A stretch of DNA of 64,000 bases, taken from Euptelea pleiosperma. Its lineage: Eukaryota; Streptophyta; Magnoliopsida; Ranunculales; Eupteleaceae. Positions within the stretch are counted from its first letter, which is position 1, and the number at the start of each line of letters is the position of its first letter. A program made the translations under genes and the position numbers. The notes beneath the pieces are model-generated. The model worked only from the letters and a program-made list of their open reading frames with translations, was not told the origin of the DNA and did no database searches. The stretch is from contig CM068541.1 of NCBI GenBank assembly GCA_035048495.1, forward strand, positions 12,283,929-12,347,928. The letters are read 5' to 3'. This document shows, in pieces, positions 24,023 through 35,218 of the stretch.

Positions 24023-24094
24023 ACTGGATTCAAGAGATCCATGGTCTACAGTACTGTAGACGATGCTGTAGACCATGGATCTCTTGAATCCAGT
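24023..24094. repeat. Perfect 29-bp stem hairpin with a 14-nt loop
   Basis: The left arm 24023-24051 (ACTGGATTCAAGAGATCCAT...) and right arm 24066-24094 are exact inverse complements. The loop TACTGTAGACGATG repeats part of the stem (CTGTAGAC). It lies 7 bp after the right target duplication of the neighbouring MITE. It could be a tiny foldback element or a small-RNA precursor; nothing here decides. Confidence 0.85.
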
Positions 24095-25879
24095 GGTTAA
24101 TTGCCCCAACCGTACACTTTTTCTGACCCGGGAGAAATAGTTTGGCCTGAACCCAAACTTACTGTGAGGTTGGATTTTCCAGCATGGTCTCCATGTGGCC
24201 CCACCACCGGGTGTAAGAACTGGATGTAAGAACTAGGTGTACCTCTGGACCAACTCTTACAAAGATATAGGCTTGAAAACATTAATCAGGCTGACATTTA
24301 GTATGTAAGTCCACCTAGGAATAGGCCAAACACTCGCACCCTCCTAAGTTTGCTATGTGGCTTATATGGTGGTCCGTTAGCAAACAGTCATCAAACTTCT
24401 ACTCCCATTTTTGGGCTTGGCTGCAAAAATCTTATTTAATTTTATATCCTATAAAGCCCAAATCCAAACATGCCTAATTTTATCTAAACTTGGACAGAAA
24501 TTCGTGAAACTGAAACGAAATGTTACTGCAAATTTACACATAAGATAAGTATCATTCGATTTCGGATGAAAACAACCGAAACATATGTAATTTAGTCCTA
24601 TAGCAAAACCGAAACCAAACTGATGTAACTTTCTGGTTTCGGCCGAAACTTTGAACCATGCAGTGGCCTATGGACTGAAAAATGAGCCAGTAACATTTTG
24701 ATTTTCAAAGAGTGTATGTCAACTGTGATCTAAAATATAGTAATCCAACTGAGAAAGCAAGTCAACCGGTAATGTGCTTCAAAGGCCACAGCTCCAAAGG
24801 CCACATGTTGCTCTCTTGATGTCGCTCCCTTCTCCAAAGGGATTTGGCAACGTGTTTCTAATGAAGACAAGCCAATCATTGGTGTTGCATTATAAGGACC
24901 GAATGAGCAAAGCCGTTGCGTCGGACTTCTTCTCGGCTACGCTTCTTTACAGCCGTCGACGCCATTGATCTCATGGAGATGAAGATCTAAGGTTAAGAAG
25001 AACGGAGTTGTGTTCAGATCTGGAGTTCTATTAAAATAAAAAATTCTAAGCAATGGGATACTTACCTAAATAAGCCCAAAAAACACCATTTAGAGGGTGA
25101 TTTTGTATTATGTTTCAGGCAAAAAAAATAGGAGAGGTAGAGATGTGTTGCAAGAGAAAGCTTTCGGTTGCTAATAAAATCATTTCCAAATTGGAAATGA
25201 TTTTTATTAAATAAGGTATATATAAATACTACTAATTGACCCAAAAGAGGTATAGGAAAGCTCTGCAACACGAAGTATTCCAAGCTTGACAATTTGTTTG
25301 AACTACGGAATGTTAAAATGCATATTTCTCAAAAACAAGATTGAATGTACACGGTTGAAAAACAAATCCAAGGTACCCAGAAAACATACCTCTGCTATCA
25401 ATTTCGCGACACTCAAGCCAGCCAATTCCTGCAGAATACCATTACAGGGAAGAAACTCTGAGCAATTTAAATTGAATCGAGAGACAATGGAGAAAACAGA
25501 AAATGTGAAATATATGGATTATCAAATGATCGAAGCTAAACCCAAGAGAGCTCAAGAGGATCTCATCGATTTCTGTAGTCAATACAACATAAGTCAGAAA
25601 CTTAGGATGGTAAGCAAAGTAAATTTTTTTTTTTTTATTAGTATAAGATTCATGAAAAAGGCAAACCGATACAAAAGAGACCGACAAAGAGGTTGAGATG
25701 ACCTACGAGAGGCTGAGCCCAAAGCAAAAAGCAAAAGACAGAAAGAAAAGGAAGAGGGAAAAGAGAGCACCAATCTCGCTTCCCTAGAATAAATGAAATC
25801 CCAGCGGAAAACAAAAGTCCTTGAAAAAGAGCCCTCTACACACGACAAACAGCTTAGACCAATGGAACATCAACCCCTT
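24095..25879. other. Gene-free stretch
   Basis: Holds a right half of the ACCGTATGGAT-core MITE at about 24270-24405. At about 25290-25690 there is an open stretch on the plus strand containing MEKTENVKYMDYQMIEAKPK, which I do not recognise. No intact gene could be supported. Confidence 0.4.
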
Positions 25880-26700
25880 AACGTCAGCATAGTAAAAATG
25901 AATTTTGGTTTATGGACAATCCTTGGGTTACCCAACATTTGGATGATAAGGATTGATGACCTGCAGACAAAGAAGCTTGGATGTTCCGTCCAAAGTGTTC
26001 TTTCCCTTGTTACAATCTCAAACGAAAGTTCTCAGTGGAGCTTACCAAGAGAGTGGTACACCTATTATTGCATATTTCATATTAGAGTTGTGATTTGAAA
26101 GCACGAAATAAACTGTCATGCATATGAAAATGCACAATTTTGTACAGCAACTTTTAGAGAAGTCCCACATCACAAGCTTTGCATCAAACCCAATGAATGG
26201 CAAAACTAAAACATGTTAAATAAGGAATATAATAAGCAAATTCATGTAAGTAAAACATGTTAAATACAGGGAAAAAAAACAACTGCACTACAATTGATGA
26301 AAATTGATACTTCACATGTAACACGATCATATAGGATGATAATTCCAAAATATTGCACGAGAAACAAAACAATCTGATTAGAGGAAAGCGACAACCTTTT
26401 ACAAATCCACAAGTATGCAGCAAACCTTTACTTGACATGCATAATCTCCCAATAGCAGCAAAAACACCTTTAACATGAGAGAAAACCGCAATTTGATCCT
26501 GGAGTTGTACAACTCCACCAAGAGGAACTGTGCATAAGATGTTTTACTGTGTTGGGATAGCTAGAGCAAAAAGCCTTCTGAGCACATAAAGCAATTATAT
26601 CAAACTATGTAACTCAGGCATGAACAAGTGTGCCGGTGTCAAACACTTTCAACTCTTAACACCAATAAACTCGATACCTACAGTTTATTTCACATACAAT

Positions 26701-26729
26701 GATATATATATATATATATATATATATTT
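26701..26729. repeat. (AT)n microsatellite
   Basis: About 14 AT dinucleotides in an intron of WD40 pseudogene copy 1. Confidence 0.9.
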
Positions 26730-28445
26730 GAATAGTTTCATGTAAGCAAACATTATATAAAGAGTACATTTCGATGAGGTGATACATGACAAACAAATAA
26801 ATGGTAGGTGATAGTAGTTAAGAATTAGATCAATCAATCACTTTCTGTACCAACTATTTGGGGTTGACTACAAGAATCCACTCCCACCATTCTACTCTAT
26901 TCGAAACAATGAATCAGCAATCATGTGAAAGGATTTGGCAGAAGTTCTCTACCAGCTACCAACCTGACACAATCTTCCTTCGTCCCGACTTGGGATAGCA
27001 ATGCAAGGGTAAAACTCAATGGATATCTATACCAAATTAACATTTCTGCTGAAAAAGTGTCAATGTGTCAAAATGTGAGTGCGACATGGGTGTCTGACAA
27101 GGACGGATTTAAAAAAATGGAGTGGTCTAAGATGGATATCAACAAATATAAAGATCTAGCAAGTATTGTAGTATATATGCACCACACCCAAATAGCCAAG
27201 ATATGCCATTACCTTTCTTTATTTCAAAATTTGCTATTTTACACTTTATTAAAGGCAATTTAATTACTTATATGCAGATACTTAAACAAACTCATAGCTG
27301 TGCTTTGTGATCATCGGACACATTTTGCCTCTAGCATCTTTTCCCTTACTCTTTCTTTTTCTTCATCATCTTGTAAATGGTATCAGAACATAAACACTAA
27401 TCCTGAAGGCTGAAACCTATTCAAATCATGGTCCATCCAACTTTGATCCATTTCAACCTTTCCCATCAAGCAATTAACAGAGGTCGCAAAAAGTTTAAGT
27501 GATTGATGTTGATAAAGGTTTAAAATCTTGGTCTCATTCTGTGCCTCGGTAAACTGACAGAACAAGATGTCTTGACTAGATGGAATGAGACATTAGAACA
27601 AAAAAAATGATATGAGTTGATATGCAAAGATACAAATATATATATTACATTAAATGATTTCATATTTTAATGCTTAATTAGGCTACAAATATATTGTCTC
27701 TTTTATATGTTTTATGTTTTATAAAAGATATGCATACTAGATTACAAAAAAGAAAAAGAAAAAGACATGCATACTATGAAACAAGGTTCAATTTACATAA
27801 ATTAGAGTTCAAGTATGAGACAATACATATCCAATGTTTTCTTTGGGTATCTTACTGGATAAAGACGTCTTGGCTGAGAAAGAATAAGATTTTGAACCAT
27901 GATGTAGATGTCAATTGCTGTCATATTACTGGGTTTAGCAATAGTTCATCACTGATCCAAGAAAAAATGATAACGTTTCGAAGGGCAAGATGAGTTGGGA
28001 ATTATCATATATTTTCCTCAGGAACTTGGGATTGGGTACCATAACCTTATATTCCACAATCAACCATTGTGGGGCCCACTAGCCACTCTTAAGCTACTGT
28101 AGATAAAACCTCCACTCCTCGAAACAAGAAAGCACATTTCTCCATGTTACACAATAGCTCCTTAGATATTATATGCTCCAGTTTTTTACCATCATTTAGT
28201 TGATTGTAAAAAGATACAGAGTTAAGAACTTCAAAGAAAATGATTAAGCATAAAAGAATACCTTCCCAACGTCTCCAAGGAACTGCGCACTGCCACAGAC
28301 CTAGGAATACATAGTTAAAGAGGACACAAGAAAACCATAGGAAGTGATGGAATCACAATCTGATAAGATTGTGATCTCTATATAAAAATTTCTCTCAAAC
28401 GGGAAAAACTAGGAATGTAAGGTTAGATTTAGTATCAGGGGGAAG

Positions 28446-28606
28446 TGTTGAAGTATATGAAAGTTTTAGTATTAGTGTTAGTATAAGGTTAAGACATTTA
28501 GTCCCACATTGGATAAGTTTGTTATTTCCTTCTTAGTCCCTTCCTATATAAAGGGATTAAAGTCATGTAATCTTGTATCCTAATCTCATACAATTGTTTT
28601 CCAACA
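28446..28606 (+). mobile_element. Copia-type LTR with adjacent polypurine tract
   Basis: Begins TGTTGAAGTATATG directly after the purine tract CAGGGGGAAG, includes TAGTCCCACATTGGATAAG and a TATA box CTATATAAAG near 28544, and can end at CCAACA. The polypurine tract to its left marks it as a 3' LTR with a scrap of internal sequence. The other LTR was not found. It lies in a WD40 pseudogene intron. Confidence 0.6.
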
Positions 28607-29774
28607 ATCTGTGTATATTCTAGAGTACTCCTACGGCCGATCTATGAACCATAAATTCACGGCGTTGCATTGTAGACTTCAAGTGTAAAAAGGAGTACTC
28701 ATAACCTCATGGCAAATGTTCAATAGCATCCTGTCAGTAAAGAAAGAAAAAACAAAACAGATTTGGAAGTATCTCACCAGAATCTATATCGTTTCGGACT
28801 CCGACGCATCCGACATCAGTACTTCTCCCATTTAGAAGAATCGTGCAATATAGTTTCTATCTGATCTTGTTCATTCCAAAATAAACTCGCCGATTGCTAC
28901 ACAAAGGGATGAGATCTTACACCTCTCACCCTGTGAGCCATTTATGTCTGATAAGCATTGTAGTTTAACATATCGATATGTATTGTACAATGCGTATTGT
29001 TATTTCAGGGTATCAATGCGATACACAGGTGGAATATCGGAAACCTTGTGTAGCATTCTATAGTATTATATGTTACAATATGCAATGAAATAATGTGCTA
29101 CTACTAAAATTGAACTTAGAAGATCCTCATTTGTTTGCTTCATTACTCCCTCGTTCGAAGTCCTTTCAACCCTGAGCTTTCTTCCCTCTTGTAGATGTGT
29201 CAAAAAATCCAAATAGGACCAATCAGATTGACTCAAACAAGCTCTCAGCCCCCTCCATGATATCTTGGTGGAAATTTCTCTCAAGATACAGTCCAATCTT
29301 TCATCGATATAATAAAACATAATTACAATAAGCAATGACATAAGTTAATTTATAGATAACACCTAACTACATCTTTAACATGAAGCATTACAAATATTTT
29401 ATAACCAAATTTCAAAAAGTATAATCAAATCAAGACAGATATAGTGATTGAATGAAAAAGAAGTCATTTACTTAAAAACATCAATAGCTTTTTAGTCACC
29501 ACTATCATCTGCAGCAGCAAGAAAAGAGGACTTGGAGCTACAAGCAATCTGAAAGGAAATGAATAATTATCTACACAGAATAATATATTAGAACTTCAAT
29601 CAAAAGAGAGAGAATTCCATTAGAACAGTCTCTTTGCTATTACATTCTCCCCCCCAAGCCAACAATGGCCACAGGGGAAAAAAGGATTCTAAACGATCCA
29701 GGTTTGATTATTTAACACGAAGCGAAAATAAGCTTAAATTAAAAGAAATAAAATACATATATTTTAGATTTATT

Positions 29775-30488
29775 TCAGAGCCGAGCGGCCACAATCGTCC
29801 TCTCAACCAAGCCAAGAAATTGAGAAACTTCTGAAAACGTAGTCTTCCGTATCTCGGCATACACCTCTCCGTTCCACTTCCTACCAGCCAATTTCTCCCC
29901 CAGGCGCAAGGCAGCCTCCAACGTCTCCCCCGGGCTATCGTGCGAAGAGTCGATTATCCCCATCTCCACCGCTTCCTCGGCCTTCAACTTCGCAGCTCGA
30001 AGCACCACGTCGCGCCGAGCCATGGGGGATGCGATTTTCGATCTCATCAACGCCATGAAGTAATCGGGAAAGGTAAGGCCGATATCGATCTCGCTCATAT
30101 AGAGAACTCCTCTGTCCTTCCTCATGAGAACGTAATCGTGGCTCAGCGCGAGCATGAAGCCGGCGGCGGCGGCGTGGCCGGTCACGGCGGCTACGGTTGG
30201 AAGTGGAAGCGAGATCATATCGGCGACGATCGGCTTGAAGATTTCGACCATGTGGTGGAGCCGATCGCGGAATCCGGATCCAGCAGCTTGCGCCCAGGCG
30301 AGGTCAAAGCCATTGGAGAAGAACTTGCCCTCGGCGGTCGTGACCAGAACCGTTCCGGGTTTGGCATCGGTTCGGACTTGGTGCAGAGCCGCTCGGATCG
30401 CCTCGATAAGGGTTGGGTGTAACCGGTGCTCGTCGTCGCCGGTAAGGGTTAGGAGGTAAAGGTTACCTCGTTTCTCCAACGTGCACAT
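29775..30488 (-). CDS. ECI: Enoyl-CoA delta-isomerase, peroxisomal, copy A
   Basis: A crotonase-family enzyme that shifts 3-enoyl-CoA double bonds to the 2-trans position, needed for beta-oxidation of unsaturated fatty acids in peroxisomes. It is intronless, 237 aa, and close to the plant family length. Motifs seen: FFSNGFDL (56-63) and GHAAAAG (104-110) form the two oxyanion-hole segments, and YMSEIDIGL (130-138) carries the probable catalytic Glu133. The C-terminus ARL is a non-canonical PTS1-like tripeptide. The frame stays open upstream to 30683 but runs through MITE sequence, so I chose MCTLEK, the start shared with the other two copies. Downstream is WD40 pseudogene copy 1. It is intact and probably functional. 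Confidence 0.88.
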   Translation of the reverse strand: MCTLEKRGNLYLLTLTGDDEHRLHPTLIEAIRAALHQVRTDAKPGTVLVTTAEGKFFSNGFDLAWAQAAGSGFRDRLHHMVEIFKPIVADMISLPLPTVAAVTGHAAAAGFMLALSHDYVLMRKDRGVLYMSEIDIGLTFPDYFMALMRSKIASPMARRDVVLRAAKLKAEEAVEMGIIDSSHDSPGETLEAALRLGEKLAGRKWNGEVYAEIRKTTFSEVSQFLGLVERTIVAARL

Positions 30489-30631
30489 GGTCGTGACTAT
30501 ACCGTATACGGTAGCCGTCTGGGTTTTGCAATGGTTGGAAAAAGCCCATGGTTGGAAAAAGATGGAACGATATTTACTCGCCGCTGCCATCTGGGCCCAT
30601 TGACCGCATGGATGTTCAGCCACCCTTAGTC

Positions 30632-31039
30632 GGAGTAAACCTTCGCTCACACCTGTGTGAGCAAAGCCGATCACATACCACAATATGAACCACGTGGCAC
30701 ACTCTTAGAGGACGATGACCGTATGCATGTTTGGCCAGTCCCTCGTTGGACCTGAAAACCAAAAATCAGCCTGCTTAGTTATGTCAGACCTTTGGATCTA
30801 GTATCCCAAACAATGGTCAATAATGCTCTAAATTCTACGGTTAAAAGCAATCCATGCAAATGACTCCAATCCAATTAGAAATCACTAATCAAGCTAATTT
30901 TTGGTTTATACGCCACCGAGGGACTAGCCAAACATCCATATCCATACGGTCATCGCACTCTAAGAGTTTATCCCGTGGCTCATATTATGATGTGTGATCG
31001 GCTTTGCTCACACACAAGTGTGAGCGAAGGTTTTCTCCC
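30632..31039. mobile_element. MULE-type MITE, GAGWAAACC family
   Basis: Inverted ends GGAGTAAACCTTCGCTCACA and complement, flanked by CCCTTAGTC (30623-30631) and CCCTCAGTC (31040-31048), 8 of 9 matching. It lies about 140 bp upstream of isomerase copy A and appears inserted into an older MITE whose left arm is at about 30575-30630. Confidence 0.78.
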
Positions 31040-31282
31040 CTCAGTCAGCACAAAAAATCCGTTGAGACCCAAACCAATACACCAAAAGCACCTAGGTGAT
31101 AGAGGTGTGGAAAATTTAAGTCTTAACCTTTGGGATTGTAACAAAATCATGAAATCACCATTAGATTTTAGTACTTTTGAAGGCGTGATTCTAACAGCTG
31201 AATTCAACCATTATTTTAGAACTAAAACAAGGGCTAAATATCATCAAACTAAGTAATTTTTTGTATGAATGTCTACTAGGGT

Positions 31283-31609
31283 GAGTAAAACTTCGCTGAC
31301 AACCAATATGAGCCACCTGGCACACTCTAATAGGACTGCTGGCCATATGAATATTTGGCTGATTTCTAGGTGGACCTACTAACCAAAAATCAACGTGATA
31401 AGTGATTTCTAAGCGCTTGATTCACCATTATTTAGGTACACATATTAAAAGGTTTTAAATCAATAATTAAGTTGATTTTTGGTTTGTAAGCCCACCTAGG
31501 TATTGGCCAAACATCCATACAGTCAGCATCCTCTAAAAATGTACCACGTGGCTCATATTTTGGGCGGTCAGGGCATATATGACTGTAGACGGTCAGGCAA
31601 CTTTTACTC
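31283..31609. mobile_element. MITE related to the GAGWAAACC family
   Basis: The ends GAGTAAAACTTCGCTGACA and ...GGCAACTTTTACTC enclose the usual GAGCCACSTGGC and CATATGAATATTTGGC/CCATACAGTCAG core in both orientations. The target duplication is not clear. Confidence 0.6.
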
Positions 31610-31654
31610 GTATATTGGAGAAAATAGGGAATTGATTTTCTTGTATTTTTTTTT

Positions 31655-32035
31655 ATTTAGACTAGGGGTACGCCATGTGCCATGCACATGCACCTTACAA
31701 ATGGCAGCATTGCCAAGTGCCAGCACCTAATACATGGCACGCTCTTCGAGATCACTCACCTTAGAGATGCTTGGCCCATCCCTAGGTGAACCTACATACA
31801 AAAATTCATTAATTTCTATCCGTTGGATTAGAGTCTTTTTTATAGTTTGTTGGATTAGAGTCTTTTTTATAGTTTGTTTTTAACCAGGAACTTTGAACAT
31901 CATTTGGGCAATGACAAATTAAAGGACACCACCCTGATAAATTGCATGATCCTTGCATCATGTGATCATTGCTCTTTTAATAATGGGATATGTAGGTGCA
32001 CTTAATTAATTATAATTATAATTTTTTTTCCAAAC
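31655..32035. repeat. Dispersed repeat, second copy at about 36415-36720
   Basis: Both copies start TTAGACTAGGG, contain CATGCACCTTACA, CAGCACCTAATA, GGATTAGAGTCTTTTT (or GGATCAGAGTC) and AATAATGGGATATGTAGGT, and carry a degraded ACCGTATGGATGTTTGGCC-type core. No terminal repeats are evident. Confidence 0.6.
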
Positions 32036-32667
32036 ATCCAGGTTGACGATGTACCATATTATGAGCCACGTGGCTCACTCTTAGAAACCACTGACCGTAT
32101 GGATGTTTGTCCCATCCCTAGATGAATCTACATATCAAAAATTTTCCCGAAAAGAGATAGTCTCCAAAATGTTGTTGATCAAAAAATTACATTTTTTTTA
32201 GAAGGATGATACAAAGGGTCCTCTGGTCGTGCTTTCTTTTGCCTAAGCGTGGCTCAAGTATATTTGAACTCTCCTTGTAATGAGGCATGCGAATTTTATC
32301 ATTTCCCTCCATGAAAATGTGATGAATTGAGCTGTGAAAGGAAACGTAAGAATACTTGATACTTGGGATTTGGAGGGATGTTTTCTTTGTAACCCATCTT
32401 AATTAGTTCTTCAGTCCAACAAGGGGGCTGATGGGAATGTGAGGCCGGATCAGCTGTGTATGGTGGGCAACGGAATATTCTGTTAATTTTCTTTATATGA
32501 AATTGTAATCCCGTGGATTAAGTTCAGATCCGACAGTTGTTTTTGGTTTCAAGATTAAAATACTTCTATTTAAAGTCGTCGTTAATTATTTTGGATAGTG
32601 TTAGGGAGGAGAATTTGAAAGTTTTGAGTTTTTGGGATTCTTTAAAGGAATTTTTGACATCCCCATG

Positions 32668-32833
32668 TTTTTTTTTTAGTAACCATCGTAGCCCCAGGGA
32701 TGAAGTTAGGTGAAACCTAAACCCGGTCAAGCCGGTAAAGGGGATTTCTACTCCTGGCATACTGCTCAAAGGAGGAAATCTACCTGTGTGGGTTTGACCC
32801 CACGACCTTCTGAAAGAGGCTAGGTTATCCTCC
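32668..32833 (-). mobile_element. tRNA-derived SINE, 5'-truncated
   Basis: On the minus strand a B-box-like GTGGGGTCAAACCCAC is followed by GGTAGATTTCCTCCTTTGAG, GACCGGGTTTAGG and an A-tail (T-run at 32668-32677). It matches the fuller copy at 38593-38786 from GAAGGTCGTGGG onward. The A-box end is missing. Confidence 0.65.
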
Positions 32834-32837
32834 AAAT

Positions 32838-33085
32838 GAATGGTGGATCTCAGCCACTCACACCTGATTTTGGCAAACACTTTGTTAGGGAGTGCCGTGG
32901 GTACGGGCCACCCGCTAGTAGATAACAAAATAGAGAAGTCACTTATCCCCCCTCTTATCGGCTTCACAAAGGATGGCCGAGATCTTATCACCCAAAATGG
33001 ATGGTGGATCTAAGCCACTCACACCCGATTTGGGCAAACGCTTTGTCGGAGAGTGCCGTGGACACGGGCTACTATCTACTAGTTT
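32838..33085 (+). repeat. Two Helitron-like end units
   Basis: Two tandem units of the family arrayed at 11511-13218, in the opposite orientation. Each ends GAGTGCCGTGG..CACGGGC and then CTAG followed by T (32920 and about 33080), the form expected of Helitron 3' termini. Confidence 0.6.
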
Positions 33086-33177
33086 TAAACAAAATTGACT
33101 AAAACATGTCGTGTTCTAAGACTGTTGGCCTCAAGATGTGGCAGCCCATCAACAAAACATCAATAAAGTTCCAACCA

Positions 33178-33566
33178 TGGTTTAAAATAACTCCGCTTAA
33201 AGAGTTTTAATGGCCGTTAAAACCATAACTACCCAAGCCTAATACGTTAAAAATCATTTTGATGCTCAGAAAATAACGGCCGTTTTTTTTTTTTTGTTTT
33301 TGTTTTAACGGTAGTTAAAATCGTTTTAGCAGCATTAAAATCAAAAAATTTGAGAAAAAAGGTAATTATTTCCGTTAAAATCCATTATTTTTCCGTTAAA
33401 TTCTATTTTTGAATCGAATTTTGAATTTCATCACCATTTTTCGTTAAATTCATTAAAATCCATTAAATTCTAATTTTTTTTTTCATTTTTGCCCGGCCAT
33501 TACAATCCATTTTAATGGCAACGCTCCCGAGTCCGTTATACCGTTAAAAAGGCCTCTTTTAAACCT
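33178..33566. mobile_element. Degraded AWGGTTTA-family MITE
   Basis: Starts ATGGTTTAAAATAACTCCGC and ends TCTTTTAAACCTTT, with internal CGTTAAAA/TTTTAACGG repeats like 23649-24006. Possible 9-bp flanks are too diverged to rely on. Confidence 0.55.
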
Positions 33567-33821
33567 TTATCAACAACAAAAAGTCAGCAGAAAAAAAAAA
33601 TAAAAAATGAGACGTGTAATAACAAATAATTAACAGATAAACACATGACTGCTATTCCTGAAACAAGAAAAAAAATCATTTGAAGAAAAAATTACCAATT
33701 AAAAGAAATAAAATACATAAAAAAACAAGGATTCTAAACGATCCAGGTTTGATTATTTAACAGGAAGCGAAAATAAGCTTAAATTAAAAGAAATAAAATA
33801 CATATATTTTATTTATTTATT

Positions 33822-34535
33822 TCAGAGCCGAGCGGCCACAACCGTCTTCTCGACCAAGCCAAGAGATCGAGAAACTTCTGAAAACGTATCTTCCGTATCT
33901 CCGCATACACCGCTCCGTTCCACTTCCTAGAAGCCAACTTCTCCCCCAGGCGCAAGGCAGCCTCCAACGTCTCCCCCGGGCCTATCGTGCGCCGAGTCGA
34001 TTATCCCCATCTCCACCGCCTCCTCGGCCTTCAACTTCGCAGCTCGAAGCACCACGTCGCGCCGAGCCATGGGGGATGCGATTTTCGATCTCATCAACGC
34101 CATGAAGTAATCGGGAAAGGTAAGGCCGATATTGATCTCGCTCATATAGAGAACTCCTCTGTCCTTCCTCATGAGAACGTAGTCGTGGCTCAGCGCGAGC
34201 ATTAAACCGGCGGCGGCGGCGTGGCCGGTCACGGCGGCTATGGTTGGAAGTGGAAGCGAAATCATATCGGCGACGATTGGCTCGAATTTTTCGACCATGT
34301 GCTGCAGCCGCTCAAGGAAGTCGGATCCAGCAGCTTGCGCCCAGGCGAGGTCAAAGCCATTGGAGAAGAACTTGCCCTCGGCGGTCGTGACCAGAACCGT
34401 TCCGGGCTCGGCATCGGTTCGGACTTGGTGCAGAGCCACCCGGATCGCCTCAATAAGGGTTGGGTGTAACCGGTGCTCGTCGTCGCCGGTAAGGGTTAGG
34501 AGGTAAAGTTTACCGCGTTTCTCTAACGTGCACAT
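33822..34535 (-). pseudogene. Enoyl-CoA delta-isomerase, frameshifted copy B
   Basis: Same length as the intact copies (714 nt) but with two opposite single-base indels relative to A and C: an extra C near 33981 and a missing G near 33888. The first shift replaces the sequence after IIDSAHDRPG with an unrelated tail and a stop at 33927-33929 (202 aa). After the second indel the original C-terminus, including ARL and its stop, is still readable. Motifs FFSNGFDL, GHAAAAG and YMSEINIGL are kept. It shares about 130 bp of 3' flank and 35 bp of 5' flank with copy A, so these two arose by the more recent duplication. Probably inactive. Confidence 0.85.
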
Positions 34536-34741
34536 GGTCGTGACTATAACGTATACGATGGCCGTCTGGTTTTTGCAATGCGAGCATCTTCTTATTTCTT
34601 GATTGTTGGGAAAAGATGTTCAAGGAGTAAAAATAGCCTTTGCAGCGCTGTATTGGTATTACCAGAAAAGCCACGCGTCAATGGAATCAGTGGATTGCGC
34701 TGGTGTCAGGCATTTTATGACGTGGGGAAGCGCTATTTTTG

Positions 34742-35132
34742 GAGAAAACCTTCGCTCACACTTGTGTGTGAGCAAAGCCGATCACACGTCACAATATGAC
34801 CCACGGGGCAAACTCTTAGAGGGCGATTACCGTCTGGATGTTTGGCTAGTTCCTCCGTAGACTTGTAAACCAAAAATTAGCTTGATTAGTCATTTCTAAG
34901 CGTTTGATTGGAGTCATTTGCATGGATTGCTTTTAACCGTAGAATTTAGAGCATTATTGACTATTATTTGGGGTACTAGATCCAAAGGTCTGACATGGCC
35001 AAACATCCATATGGTCCAACGAGGGACTGGCCAAACATCCATATGGTCATCGTCCTCTAAGAGTATGCCACGTGGCTCGTATTGTGGTGTGTCATCGGCT
35101 TTGCTCACACAGGTGTGAGCGAGGGTTTACTC
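34742..35132. mobile_element. MULE-type MITE, GAGWAAACC family, 9-bp target duplication
   Basis: Ends GAGAAAACCTTCGCTCACAC and complement; perfect 9-bp flanks CTATTTTTG at 34733-34741 and 35133-35141. It is 5' of isomerase copy B, in the same relative place as 30632-31039 is to copy A, but the target sequences differ. Confidence 0.85.
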
Positions 35133-35218
35133 CTATTTTTGTTACTCGCCGCTGCAATCTGGTCCCACTGACTGCATGGATGTTTTGCCTCCCTAGGTGT
35201 CACCAAAAATTAGAGTGA

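Larger units (their letters stand above)
25880..29548 (-). pseudogene. WDR53-like WD40 gene, decayed copy 1
   Basis: Three exon remnants of the gene at 47011-56261 are recognisable in order. 29495-29548 encodes IACSSKSSFLAAADDSGD but then meets a stop and lost its donor. About 28258-28290 corresponds to SVQFLPWRPWE but is 4 nt shorter, so the frame is broken. About 26135-26190 still reads DAKLVMWDFSK but has lost VITGG and later residues. The introns between also align with the third copy, and the similarity stops near 25880. It lies directly downstream of isomerase copy A. It is presumably non-functional. Confidence 0.75.

Noticed and set aside
25286..25696. 136-codon plus-strand frame
   Set aside because: No recognisable domain and no splice or promoter context. 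It is reported only as an unrecognised stretch.
29940..30459. Plus-strand open frames of 100-160 codons opposite the isomerase genes
   Set aside because: They are antisense shadows of GC-rich coding sequence and are repeated at each isomerase copy.
30489..30683. In-frame N-terminal extension of isomerase copy A to an ATG at 30683
   Set aside because: The extension runs into MITE sequence, is not shared with copies B or C, and adds nothing family-like before MCTLEK.
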